Below, one piece after another: positions 8,857-17,365 of a stretch of DNA of 64,000 nt (position 1 is its first letter; every line of letters begins with the position of its first letter). Origin of the DNA: Bradyrhizobium sp. WBAH42 (GTDB taxonomy: Bacteria; Pseudomonadota; Alphaproteobacteria; Rhizobiales; Xanthobacteraceae); assembly GCF_024585265.1 (NCBI RefSeq), contig NZ_CP036533.1, positions 2,613,001-2,677,000 on the forward strand, written 5' to 3'. Both the position numbers and the translations under genes were made by a program. A model generated the notes under the pieces. It worked only from the letters and a program-made list of their open reading frames with translations. It did not search any database and was not told the DNA's origin.

Positions 8857-10779
8857 ATGAATTCGCGCTCCAAGTCTGCCTCGAACAAGCCCGCTCTTAA
8901 GAAGACCGCTCTCAAGAAGTCCGCTTTCAGCAAGCCCGCTCTCCGTAAGCCAAGCACCAAACAATCCGTCGCCAAGGCAAGACCCTCCAAAGCTGCGAGC
9001 AAGACCGGCAAGCTTCCCGAGTGGAACCTGGCCGACCTCTACTCCGGGATCGACGCGCCGGAAGTGGCGCGCGATCTCGAAAAGATGGATGCCGACTGCG
9101 TCGCCTTCGAGACGGACTACAAGGGCAAGCTGGCGACAGGGACAGCAAACGAAGATGGCGGAAAATGGCTCGCCGAAGCGGTGCGACGCTATGAGGCGAT
9201 CGACGATCTCGCCGGCCGTCTCGGCTCCTATGCCGGCCTCGTCCATGCCGGCGACAGCGTGGACCCTGCGATTTCAAAGTTTTACGGCGATGTGTCCGAA
9301 CGGCTGACGGCTGCGTCCACGCATCTGTTGTTCTTCGCGCTCGAGCTCAACCGGATCGATGACGATATTTTGAATCGCGCGATGCGGGCCGCCGAGCTCG
9401 CGCACTACCGTCCCTGGATCGAGGATCTGCGCAAGGAGAAGCCGTATCAGCTCGACGACAAGCTCGAGCAGCTTTTCCTGGAGAAGGCGCAAACCGGCTA
9501 TTCGGCCTTCAACCGTCTGTTCGACCAGACCATCTCCAGCCTGCGCTTCAAGCTCGGCACCAAGGAGCTCGCGATCGAGCCGACGCTCAACCTGTTGCAA
9601 GACCGCGACGGCTCCAAGCGCAAGAGCGCGGCGGAGGCGCTGGCGAAGACCTTCAAGGCCAATGAGCGCACCTTTGCGCTGATCACCAACACGCTCGCCA
9701 AGGACAAGGACATCTCCGACCGCTGGCGCGGCTTCAAGGACGTTGCCGATTCCCGCCATCTGAACAATCGCGTCGAGCGCGAGGTCGTCGACGCGCTGGT
9801 CGCCTCGGTGCGCGCAGCCTATCCGAAGCTGTCGCATCGCTATTACGCATTGAAGGCGAAATGGTTCGGCAAGAAGCGGTTGGCCTATTGGGACCGCAAC
9901 GCGCCGCTGCCCTTTGCGGCGACTGACGTCATCGCCTGGCCGGAAGCGCGCAGCATGGTGCTGACGGCCTATCGCGGCTTCTCGCCCAAAATGGCCGATA
10001 TCGCCGAGCGCTTCTTCACCGACCGCTGGATCGACGCGCCGGTGCGGCCGGGCAAGGTGCCGGGGGCGTTCTCGCATCCGACCACGCCATCGGCTCATCC
10101 TTACGTGCTGATGAACTACCAGGGCAAGCCGCGCGACGTGATGACCCTCGCGCATGAGCTTGGCCATGGCGTCCATCAGGTGCTCGCGGCAAAGAACGGT
10201 GCGCTGATGGCGCCGACGCCGCTGACGCTGGCGGAGACCGCGAGCGTGTTTGGCGAAATGCTCACCTTCAAGCGACTGCTGGCCCAGACCAAGAACGCAA
10301 AGCAGCGCCAGGCGCTGCTCGCCGGCAAGGTCGAGGACATGATCAACACCGTGGTTCGGCAGATCGCGTTCTATTCCTTCGAGCGCGCGGTCCACACCGA
10401 GCGCAAGAACGGCGAGCTCACCGCGACGCGGCTCGGCGAGATCTGGCTGTCGGTGCAGGGCGAGAGCCTGGGGCCGGCGATCGAGATCAAGGCGGGCTAC
10501 GAGAACTACTGGATGTACATCCCGCACTTCATCCACTCGCCGTTCTACGTCTACGCCTACGCATTCGGCGACTGTCTCGTGAACTCGCTCTATGCGGTCT
10601 ACGAGAACGCGGCCGAGGGTTTCGCCGAGCGCTATCTCGACATGCTCGCCGCCGGCGGCACCAAGCACTATTCCGAGCTGCTGCGCCCGTTCGGGCTCGA
10701 TGCGAAGGACCCGAAGTTCTGGGACCGCGGGCTCAGCGTCATCGCGGGGATGATCGACGAACTCGAGGCGATGGGCTGA
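8857..10779 (+). CDS. pepF: Oligoendopeptidase F (M3 family)
   Basis: This 640-aa M3-family zinc metallopeptidase carries the HELGH motif at residues 433-437, followed by a downstream Glu in the LTLAETASVFGE segment that completes the zinc site. Family members hydrolyse short peptides in the cytoplasm. The usual start of the family (LPEWNLADLYSG) begins only near residue 50. Before it lies an unusual Lys/Ala/Ser-rich tail built of short repeats such as KPALKK, TALKK and KPALRK. It is transcribed divergently from the sigma-54 regulator, with 127 bp between them for both promoters. Confidence 0.9.
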   Translation: MNSRSKSASNKPALKKTALKKSAFSKPALRKPSTKQSVAKARPSKAASKTGKLPEWNLADLYSGIDAPEVARDLEKMDADCVAFETDYKGKLATGTANEDGGKWLAEAVRRYEAIDDLAGRLGSYAGLVHAGDSVDPAISKFYGDVSERLTAASTHLLFFALELNRIDDDILNRAMRAAELAHYRPWIEDLRKEKPYQLDDKLEQLFLEKAQTGYSAFNRLFDQTISSLRFKLGTKELAIEPTLNLLQDRDGSKRKSAAEALAKTFKANERTFALITNTLAKDKDISDRWRGFKDVADSRHLNNRVEREVVDALVASVRAAYPKLSHRYYALKAKWFGKKRLAYWDRNAPLPFAATDVIAWPEARSMVLTAYRGFSPKMADIAERFFTDRWIDAPVRPGKVPGAFSHPTTPSAHPYVLMNYQGKPRDVMTLAHELGHGVHQVLAAKNGALMAPTPLTLAETASVFGEMLTFKRLLAQTKNAKQRQALLAGKVEDMINTVVRQIAFYSFERAVHTERKNGELTATRLGEIWLSVQGESLGPAIEIKAGYENYWMYIPHFIHSPFYVYAYAFGDCLVNSLYAVYENAAEGFAERYLDMLAAGGTKHYSELLRPFGLDAKDPKFWDRGLSVIAGMIDELEAMG

Positions 10780-10843
10780 GGCGCGCGGCGCTTTTGGCGA
10801 TGGGGCGCGCGTAAAACATCTGTTGAACTAGGGCTTCGGCGAT

Positions 10844-10861
10844 GTTATACATATGTATAAC
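10844..10861. promoter_or_regulatory. 18-bp perfect palindrome, probable toxin-antitoxin operator
   Basis: GTTATACATATGTATAAC is a perfect inverted repeat ending 17 nt before the antitoxin ATG. AbrB/MazE-type antitoxins normally bind such sites to repress their own operon, so this is the probable autoregulatory operator; this is inferred from position and symmetry. Confidence 0.65.
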
Positions 10862-10878
10862 GTGCTGGAGCCCATGTC

Positions 10879-11103
10879 ATGAAAATCGAGATCAAGAAGA
10901 TTGGCAATTCCGATGGCCTGCTGCTGCCCCGTGAATTGATGCAGCGCCTCGATCTCAAGCGGGGGCAGCAATTGCACGTCGTGGAATTGCCTGGCGGTGG
11001 TTTTCAATTGCTGCCCTACGATCCCGACTTCGAGCGGACGATGGAAATCGCCGACGAGGTGATGGACAAGTATCGCGACACGCTCGCTGCTCTCGCAAAA
11101 TAA
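10879..11103 (+). CDS. AbrB/MazE-type antitoxin
   Basis: This 74-aa protein has the swapped-hairpin AbrB/SpoVT fold signature: KIEIKKIGNSDGLLLPRELMQ followed by LKRGQQLHVVE. The C-terminal 30 residues are helical and probably wrap the toxin. GGAG lies 8 nt before the ATG. The next gene, 13 nt downstream, is a Doc-like toxin, so this is the antitoxin and DNA-binding subunit of a type II pair. Doc toxins are classically paired with Phd antitoxins, so an AbrB-type partner is a variant arrangement. Confidence 0.85.
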   Translation: MKIEIKKIGNSDGLLLPRELMQRLDLKRGQQLHVVELPGGGFQLLPYDPDFERTMEIADEVMDKYRDTLAALAK

Positions 11104-11116
11104 GTCGGCGACGCGC

Positions 11117-11512
11117 ATGAGCGATCCTCAGGAGCCGCTCTGGGTGACCTACGAGCAGGCTGTCGCAATTCACGGCCGCCAACTCCGGCGCTTCGGTGGT
11201 GCGCCGGGATTGCGCGACGAGGGCATGCTGCGCTCCGCGCTGGAGCGCCCGCTCAATAAACGGCGCTATGAACGGGCGCCGATGGACGAACTCGCTGCAG
11301 CCTATGCATTCGGCCTCGCGAAGAACCATGCATTCGTCGACGGAAACAAGCGCATCGCCTTCATGGTGATGATGGTCTTCCTTCATAAGAACGGCGTGGC
11401 CTTCAGTCCCGATCCTGCGGAGGCGACGACGATCATCCTCTCGCTCGCCGCCGGCGAAGTCAGCGAGCAGAGCCTGACGCGCTGGATTCGCGACAATTGG
11501 AATTCCAAATGA
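11117..11512 (+). CDS. Doc-like Fic-fold toxin (death-on-curing family)
   Basis: This 131-aa protein is a Doc/Fic-fold member with the active-site motif HAFVDGNKR at residues 71-79. Phage P1 Doc phosphorylates elongation factor Tu and stops translation; the same activity is inferred from the family. The helix-rich body and length match stand-alone Doc toxins, and no inhibitory Fic helix is needed because the antitoxin is encoded immediately upstream. Start at ATG 11117 is favoured by tight coupling to the antitoxin gene. Confidence 0.88.
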   Translation: MSDPQEPLWVTYEQAVAIHGRQLRRFGGAPGLRDEGMLRSALERPLNKRRYERAPMDELAAAYAFGLAKNHAFVDGNKRIAFMVMMVFLHKNGVAFSPDPAEATTIILSLAAGEVSEQSLTRWIRDNWNSK

Positions 11513-11609
11513 CCCGATTTGCGGGAAAACCCCGCTTCGGTGCCGTTGCCCTGTCTAAATCTTTCAGGTATCCCAGCCCGAGAATTCGACGTTCGACTGG
11601 GGACAATCC

Positions 11610-11762
11610 ATGGCTGATCATAGCGAAGTGGCGTACACCACTGCCGACGGCAACGACTACGTTGCCCACGAGCAGACCTATGAGGGTTTCATCAAACTGG
11701 TGAAATACGGCACGGCCTCGGTCGCGCTCATCGTGATCCTGATGGCGATCTTCCTCACCTGA
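11610..11762 (+). CDS. aa3-type cytochrome c oxidase subunit IV
   Basis: This 50-aa protein begins MADHSEVAYTTADGND and contains the HEQTYEGFIKLVKYG segment, followed by one C-terminal transmembrane helix (about residues 33-50). This is the bacterial aa3-type cytochrome c oxidase subunit IV family, a single-helix accessory subunit of the terminal oxidase in the inner membrane. The main oxidase genes are not in the window. It precedes the transhydrogenase operon by 137 bp. Confidence 0.85.
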   Translation: MADHSEVAYTTADGNDYVAHEQTYEGFIKLVKYGTASVALIVILMAIFLT

Positions 11763-11899
11763 TCCGTCCGTTGCCGCACCGCCAGCGCTGTCGGTGCCCA
11801 TAAAATTTGCATTCAAGCCGGTTCTAAAACCGGTATCCAACGTTGCGGGAGTAACGCTAAGTTCGCGTGCGCGCTTTGTCCCGCGTCGCCGGAGGGCCT

Positions 11900-13027
11900 A
11901 TGAAGATCGCCGTTGCCAAGGAAATCGATCCGTCGGAGCCGCGCGTCGCCGCTTCGCCTGATACGGTGAAAAAATTCAAGGCGCTCGGCGCCGAGATCGC
12001 CGTCGAGCCGGGTGCCGGCATCAAGTCGGGCCTTCCGGATTCCGAATTCACCGCCGTGGGCGCCACCGTGAGCGCAGACGCGCTCAAGGACGCCGACATC
12101 ATCATCAAGGTGAAGCGTCCCGAGGCATCCGAGCTTGCGCAGTACAAGCGCGGCGCCCTCGTCATCGCCATCATGGACCCTTACGGCAACGAGGCCGCGC
12201 TGAAGACGATCGCGGATGCGGGCGTCGCGGCCTTCGCGATGGAATTGATGCCGCGCATCACCCGCGCGCAGGTGATGGACGTGCTGTCCTCGCAGGCCAA
12301 CCTCGCCGGCTACCGTGCCGTGATCGAGGGCGCCGAGGCCTTCGGCCGCGCCTTTCCGATGATGATGACCGCGGCCGGCACCGTACCCGCCGCCAAGGTG
12401 TTCGTGATGGGCGTCGGCGTCGCCGGCCTGCAGGCGATCGCGACCGCCCGCCGTCTCGGCGCCGTGGTGACCGCGACCGACGTCCGACCCGCAACCAAGG
12501 AACAGGTCGAGTCGCTCGGCGCAAAGTTCCTCGCCGTCGAGGACGAGGAGTTCAAGAACGCACAGACCGCCGGCGGCTACGCCAAGGAAATGTCCAAAGA
12601 GTACCAGGCCAAGCAGGCCGCGCTCACTGCCGAGCACATCAAGAAGCAGGACATCGTCATCACCACCGCGCTGATTCCGGGCCGGCCGGCGCCGAAGCTC
12701 GTCAGTGCCGACATGGTGAGATCGATGAAGCCCGGCTCGGTGCTGGTCGATCTCGCCGTCGAGCGCGGCGGCAATGTCGAGGGCGCCAAGGCCGGCGAGG
12801 TCATCGACCTCGATGGCATCAAGATCGTGGGCTACACCAACGTCGCCGGCCGCGTCGCAGCCTCGGCCTCCAGCCTCTATGCCCGCAATCTGTTCTCCTT
12901 CATCGAGACCATGGTCGACAAGAACGAGAAGAAGCTCGCCGTGAACTGGGACGACGAGCTCGTCAAGGCCACCGCGCTCACCAAGGACGGCGCCGTGATC
13001 CACCCGAACTTCCAGCCGAAGGCTTAA
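11900..13027 (+). CDS. pntAA: NAD(P) transhydrogenase subunit alpha, part 1 (NAD-binding, dI)
   Basis: This 375-aa protein is domain I of proton-translocating transhydrogenase, starting [17 protein letters not shown]. It carries the Rossmann motif [21 protein letters not shown] and the alanine dehydrogenase-like fold. It binds NAD(H) at the cytoplasmic face and transfers hydride to NADP held by PntB. GGAGGG immediately upstream supports the ATG at 11900. In this lineage the alpha subunit is split into two genes; the membrane part follows after 11 nt, making a pntAA-pntAB-pntB operon. Confidence 0.95.
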   Translation: MKIAVAKEIDPSEPRVAASPDTVKKFKALGAEIAVEPGAGIKSGLPDSEFTAVGATVSADALKDADIIIKVKRPEASELAQYKRGALVIAIMDPYGNEAALKTIADAGVAAFAMELMPRITRAQVMDVLSSQANLAGYRAVIEGAEAFGRAFPMMMTAAGTVPAAKVFVMGVGVAGLQAIATARRLGAVVTATDVRPATKEQVESLGAKFLAVEDEEFKNAQTAGGYAKEMSKEYQAKQAALTAEHIKKQDIVITTALIPGRPAPKLVSADMVRSMKPGSVLVDLAVERGGNVEGAKAGEVIDLDGIKIVGYTNVAGRVAASASSLYARNLFSFIETMVDKNEKKLAVNWDDELVKATALTKDGAVIHPNFQPKA

Positions 13028-13038
13028 GGAGACCCGTT

Positions 13039-13356
13039 ATGGAGCACGCTGCACAGGTCGTCGACCCCTTCATCTTCCGGCTGTCGATCTTCGTCCTCGC
13101 CGTCTTCGTCGGCTATTTCGTGGTGTGGTCGGTGACACCCGCGCTGCACACGCCGCTGATGAGCGTGACCAACGCGATCTCCTCGGTGATCGTGGTCGGT
13201 GCGCTGCTTGCCGGCGGCGTCGCCAATGTTTCGAGCGGCTCCGGCTGGGCGCGCGCCTTCGGCTTCGTCGCGCTGATCTTTGCCTGCATCAACATCTTCG
13301 GCGGCTTCCTTGTCACCCAGCGCATGCTGGCGATGTACAAGAAGAAGTCGAAGTGA
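13039..13356 (+). CDS. pntAB: NAD(P) transhydrogenase subunit alpha, part 2 (membrane)
   Basis: This 105-aa protein has three to four hydrophobic helices and matches the membrane portion of the alpha subunit. Typical segments are [22 protein letters not shown] and the closing [12 protein letters not shown]. With PntB it forms the proton channel of transhydrogenase in the inner membrane. It lies 11 nt after pntAA and 39 nt before pntB, so it is the middle gene of the operon. Confidence 0.95.
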   Translation: MEHAAQVVDPFIFRLSIFVLAVFVGYFVVWSVTPALHTPLMSVTNAISSVIVVGALLAGGVANVSSGSGWARAFGFVALIFACINIFGGFLVTQRMLAMYKKKSK

Positions 13357-13395
13357 GCGGCCACCTCGGGCTGATGGGATCAATGGGGACCTGAG

Positions 13396-14793
13396 ATGAG
13401 CGCCAACCTCTCTGCATTTCTGTATCTCGTGGCGGGAGTGCTGTTCATCCTGTCGCTGCGTGGGCTATCCAGCCCGGCTTCGTCGCGCCAGGGCAATCTG
13501 TTCGGCATGATCGGCATGGCGATCGCGGTCGCCACCACGCTTGCCAACCATCCGCCGGCTGACGGTCTCGCGTGGGTGCTGGTGATCGTCGGCATCGCGA
13601 TTGGCGCCGCGATCGGCGCGGTGATCGCGCGGCGCGTGCCCATGACGTCGATGCCGGAGCTCGTCGCGGCCTTCCACTCGCTGGTCGGCATGGCCGCGGT
13701 GCTGGTCGCCGCCGGCGCGTTCTATGCGCCCGAGGCGTTCGACATCGGCACGCCGGGCAATATTCACACTCAGAGCCTGGTCGAAATGTCGCTCGGCGTC
13801 GCCATCGGCGCGCTGACCTTCACCGGCTCGGTGATCGCCTTCCTCAAGCTTTCGGCGCGGATGAGCGGCGCTCCGATCATCCTGCCGGCCCGCCACGTGA
13901 TCAACATCGCGCTCGCGGTGGCGCTGGTCGCCTGCATCGTCGGTCTCGTCGTCACCGGCAGCCCCGTGTTCTTCTGGCTGAACGTCATCCTGGCGCTTCT
14001 GCTCGGCGTGCTCATGATCATCCCGATCGGCGGCGCCGACATGCCGGTCGTGATCTCGATGCTGAACTCCTATTCGGGGTGGGCCGCGGCCGGCATCGGC
14101 TTCACGCTCGGCAATTCCGCGCTGATCATTACCGGCGCGCTGGTCGGCTCCTCAGGCGCGATCCTGTCCTACATCATGTGCCACGCGATGAACCGGTCCT
14201 TCATCTCGGTCATCCTCGGCGGCTTCGGCGGTGAGACCGCTGCGGCCGGCGGCGGTACGGGCGAGCAGAAGCCCGCCAAGCTCGGCTCGGCCGACGATGC
14301 GGCCTTCATCATGAAGAACGCCTCCAAGGTCATCATCGTGCCCGGCTACGGCATGGCGGTGGCGCAGGCCCAGCACGCGCTGCGCGAGATGGCCGACATC
14401 CTGAAGAAGGAAGGCGTCGAGGTGAAGTACGCCATTCACCCCGTCGCCGGCCGCATGCCCGGCCACATGAACGTGTTGCTCGCCGAAGCCAACGTTCCCT
14501 ATGACGAGGTGTTCGAGCTCGAAGACATCAACTCCGAATTCGCGCAGGCCGACATCGCCTTCGTGATCGGCGCCAACGACGTCACCAACCCGGCCGCAGA
14601 AGAGGACAAGTCCTCGCCGATCTACGGCATGCCGGTGCTCCAGGTCTGGAAGGCCGGCACGGTGATGTTCATCAAGCGCTCGCTGGCTTCGGGCTATGCC
14701 GGTATCGACAATCCGCTGTTCTACCGCGACAACACGATGATGCTGCTCGGCGACGCCAAGAAGGTCACCGAGAACATCGTCAAGGCGATGTAG
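13396..14793 (+). CDS. pntB: NAD(P) transhydrogenase subunit beta
   Basis: This 465-aa protein has eight to nine membrane helices in the first about 265 residues, a charged linker and a C-terminal NADP-binding domain III (about 290-465) with VIIVPGYGMAVAQAQ and VIGANDVTNPAA. It completes the proton-driven enzyme that makes NADPH from NADH. Length and motifs are normal for the family. It is the last large gene of the pnt operon; a small gene follows after 14 nt. Confidence 0.95.
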   Translation: MSANLSAFLYLVAGVLFILSLRGLSSPASSRQGNLFGMIGMAIAVATTLANHPPADGLAWVLVIVGIAIGAAIGAVIARRVPMTSMPELVAAFHSLVGMAAVLVAAGAFYAPEAFDIGTPGNIHTQSLVEMSLGVAIGALTFTGSVIAFLKLSARMSGAPIILPARHVINIALAVALVACIVGLVVTGSPVFFWLNVILALLLGVLMIIPIGGADMPVVISMLNSYSGWAAAGIGFTLGNSALIITGALVGSSGAILSYIMCHAMNRSFISVILGGFGGETAAAGGGTGEQKPAKLGSADDAAFIMKNASKVIIVPGYGMAVAQAQHALREMADILKKEGVEVKYAIHPVAGRMPGHMNVLLAEANVPYDEVFELEDINSEFAQADIAFVIGANDVTNPAAEEDKSSPIYGMPVLQVWKAGTVMFIKRSLASGYAGIDNPLFYRDNTMMLLGDAKKVTENIVKAM

Positions 14794-14807
14794 CGAGGGA
14801 GGGACCC

Positions 14808-14978
14808 CTGGCCATCAACAAGGATTGGCACCGGTCCCATCGCATGCCGCCCAAGGCGACGCGCGAGCAGCGCATCGCCTGGCACGCTGCCCACAAGGCG
14901 GCGTGCGGCTGTCGCGACGTTCCGGCGAGTCTCCGGCCCGACGTCATGAAATTGCTGCGGAGCCGTCGCAAGCCCTAG
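14808..14978 (+). CDS. Small basic conserved protein, probable CTG start
   Basis: A 56-residue reading frame starts at CTG and runs LAINKDWHRSHRMPPKATRE and on to a Cys pair (CGC) and a basic end. It resembles small Bradyrhizobium/Rhodopseudomonas proteins that begin AINKDWHRSHRMP, which argues that it is real. A strong Shine-Dalgarno (GAGGGAGGG, from 14796) sits just before the CTG and nothing else would use it, while the first ATG (14844) would remove the conserved N-terminus. Function is unknown. It is 14 nt after pntB and may be cotranscribed. Confidence 0.6.
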   Translation: MAINKDWHRSHRMPPKATREQRIAWHAAHKAACGCRDVPASLRPDVMKLLRSRRKP

Positions 14979-15001
14979 TCTGGATCGGGGCCGGCCGCGC
15001 A

Positions 15002-15802
15002 ATGATCACCATCGTCAAATGGACCGTCATCCTGCTCGGGGCCGTCTATCTTGCCGGTCTCGTCGTGCTGTATCTCCGCCAGCGCGAGATGCTGTTTCCG
15101 ATCCCGCCCGTCGGTCGCACCGCACCCGATGCTGCGGGCCTTCCCGAGGCGGAAGAGCATGTCCTGACTACCTCGGACGGCGAGAAGGTCATCGTCTGGC
15201 ACGTGCCGGCGAAACCCGGTCGTCCCGTGATCCTGTATTTTCCAGGCAATGGTGATTTTCTCGCCGGTCCTGTCGGCCGCTTCAAGGCGATGACCGCAGA
15301 CGGTACCGGCCTCGTCGCGCTGTCCTATCGCGGCTATGCCGGCTCCAGCGGCGCGCCCAGCGAGGAGGGCCTGTTGCGCGATGCCGCGGCCGCCTACGCC
15401 TTCACGACCGCGCGCTACGCGGCGGAACGAATCGTCGCCTGGGGCTTTTCGCTCGGGACCGGCGTGGCGGTCGCGCTCGCCTCGGAGCAGCGCATTGGAA
15501 AGCTCATCCTGGAAGCCCCCTATACGTCGACGGCCGACATTGCAGCTTCGTCGTTCCGGTTCGTGCCGGTGCGCCTGCTGATGCGCGACCCGTTTCCCTC
15601 CGACGAGCGCATCTCGCGCGTCACGGTGCCGCTCCTGGTGATGCATGGCACCAATGACCTTGTCATTTCGATCATCTTCGGAGAGCGTCTGTTCGCACTC
15701 GCCCGCGAGCCCAAGCGGTTCGTTCGCATGGAGGGCGGCGGGCACGACAATCTCGATCAATATGGCGCGATCGAAACGGCGAGAGGCTTCATTGGCGACT
15801 GA
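15002..15802 (+). CDS. Alpha/beta hydrolase with N-terminal membrane anchor
   Basis: This 266-aa protein has one N-terminal transmembrane helix (about residues 5-25) and an alpha/beta hydrolase domain. The nucleophile elbow is GFSLGTG with Ser as nucleophile; the oxyanion-type segment YFPGNGD and a late GGGHDNL histidine complete the triad pattern, and PLLVMHGTND supplies the Asp loop. This matches the YfhR/BEM46-like hydrolase group. Substrate unknown. The frame is open far upstream, but ATG 15002 gives the family-like N-terminus. The next gene overlaps its 3' end. Confidence 0.85.
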   Translation: MITIVKWTVILLGAVYLAGLVVLYLRQREMLFPIPPVGRTAPDAAGLPEAEEHVLTTSDGEKVIVWHVPAKPGRPVILYFPGNGDFLAGPVGRFKAMTADGTGLVALSYRGYAGSSGAPSEEGLLRDAAAAYAFTTARYAAERIVAWGFSLGTGVAVALASEQRIGKLILEAPYTSTADIAASSFRFVPVRLLMRDPFPSDERISRVTVPLLVMHGTNDLVISIIFGERLFALAREPKRFVRMEGGGHDNLDQYGAIETARGFIGD

Positions 15803-17231
15803 CGGCTTGGCTCAACGTTACGTTCCCGCGCTCGCCGTCTCCTGCTTGACGTTTCTGCCGCAGAATGCGCTTGCCGCGACCGGGCTCGACGGCGCGGCGA
15901 TGCGCTGGCCCCATGCGCTGCCCTTTGCCGGCTTGTTGCTGTCGATCGCACTGGGGCCGCTGCTGTTGCCGAAGATCTGGCATCACCATTACGGCAAGAT
16001 CACAGCTGCCTGGTCGCTGCTGGCGCTCGCCGCGCTCGTCGTCTTCGCCGGCGGCATGGCGATGCTGGCGGCGCTGGTCCATGCCATCCTCGCCGAATAT
16101 CTCGGCTTCATCGTGCTGCTGTTCGCGCTCTATGTCGTGGCCGGCGGCATTCTCATCACGGGCGACATCAAGGGCACGCCGGCGGCGAATGTCGGCATCC
16201 TCGCGCTCGGCACGTTGGGGGCGAGCATCGTCGGAACCACGGGTGCCGCGATGATCCTGATCCGCCCCTTGATCCGCGCCAATCGGCTGCGGCGCCACAA
16301 CGCCCATGTCGTCATCTTCTTCATCATCCTGGTGGCCAATGTCGGCGGCGCGCTGAGCCCGCTCGGCGATCCCCCGCTCTTCGTCGGCTTCCTCCACGGT
16401 GTCGACTTCTTCTGGACCACGCGGACCATCTGGTTGCAGACCGCGCTGGTTGCCGGCCTGTTGCTCGCGATCTTCGCCGTCATCGACGTCTGGCGCTTTC
16501 GTAGCGAGCCTCCCACTGACACAGGCCGTGGCGAGCCGTTGCGCATCCGCGGCCTCGTCAATCTGGTGCTGATCGCAGCCATCGTCGCCAGCCTGCTCGC
16601 CTCGGCGATGTGGAGGCCCGGCATCGCGTTCGATGTTCTCGGCACCAGGCTGGACCTGGAGGACCTCGTTCGCAATCTGGCGCTGCTGGCCATCGCGGCG
16701 CTGTCGGTATGGCTGACGCCCGACGAGCACAGGCAGGCCAACGGCTTCACCTGGGAGCCGATCCGCGAGGTCGCAAAGCTGTTCGCGGGCATCTTCGTCG
16801 CCATCATCCCGGTCATTGCCATGCTCAATGCCGGCCATCACGGCGCGTTCGCCTGGCTGCTGTCGGCCGTGACGGCGCCGGACGGCACCCCGCGCGAGGT
16901 CGCCTATTTCTGGTTCACCGGACTGATGTCGGCTTTCCTCGACAATGCGCCGACTTATCTGTTGTTCTTCGAGCTCGCCGGCGGCGACCCGCAGGTGCTG
17001 ATGCATGAGCTCTCGGGCACGCTCGCCTCGATCTCGATGGGAGCCGTCTACATGGGAGCGCTCACCTATATCGGCAACGCGCCGAACTTCATGGTGAGCA
17101 GCATCGCCCGCGAGAACGGCATCGAGATGCCGAGCTTCTTCGGTTATCTCCTGCGCGCGGGCGCCGTGCTGATCCCGCTGTTCCTGTTGCTGACGTTCCT
17201 GCCGGTCGCGCCGATCCTGCACTGGCATTGA
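15792..17231 (+). CDS. Sodium:proton antiporter / CitMHS-like membrane transporter
   Basis: This protein of about 479 aa has roughly 11-12 transmembrane segments and fits the putative citrate/Na+:H+ antiporter-like family (ion transporter superfamily). Characteristic stretches are VANVGGALSPLGDPPLFVGF and SAFLDNAPTYLLFFE. A TTG at 15792 is preceded by GAGAGG at 5-nt spacing and overlaps the hydrolase stop, so translation may be coupled; an ATG at 15762 is the alternative. The N-terminus looks like a signal-type segment. The transported ion is not evident. Confidence 0.8.
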   Translation: MATDGLAQRYVPALAVSCLTFLPQNALAATGLDGAAMRWPHALPFAGLLLSIALGPLLLPKIWHHHYGKITAAWSLLALAALVVFAGGMAMLAALVHAILAEYLGFIVLLFALYVVAGGILITGDIKGTPAANVGILALGTLGASIVGTTGAAMILIRPLIRANRLRRHNAHVVIFFIILVANVGGALSPLGDPPLFVGFLHGVDFFWTTRTIWLQTALVAGLLLAIFAVIDVWRFRSEPPTDTGRGEPLRIRGLVNLVLIAAIVASLLASAMWRPGIAFDVLGTRLDLEDLVRNLALLAIAALSVWLTPDEHRQANGFTWEPIREVAKLFAGIFVAIIPVIAMLNAGHHGAFAWLLSAVTAPDGTPREVAYFWFTGLMSAFLDNAPTYLLFFELAGGDPQVLMHELSGTLASISMGAVYMGALTYIGNAPNFMVSSIARENGIEMPSFFGYLLRAGAVLIPLFLLLTFLPVAPILHWH

Positions 17232-17302
17232 ATCTGCCGGCCGATTTGCTACTGCTCGGCCGAGCTGCGATGAATTTCATCGCACCTCGGTTTTTCGATT
17301 GC

Positions 17303-17347
17303 GCATGATCATATCGGAAAACCGCAACACACTTTTCCGGATCATGC
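17303..17347. repeat. 45-bp dispersed palindromic repeat, copy 1
   Basis: The element begins and ends with GCATGATC / GATCATGC and has an inner inverted GGAAAA / TTTTCC pair. In reverse complement it matches the element at 24569-24613 at about 40 of 45 positions. It lies between the antiporter and the ChaA-like gene. It looks like a widely dispersed intergenic element of Bradyrhizobium genomes. Confidence 0.8.
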
Positions 17348-17365
17348 TGAGATTGGAGCCGGTGG

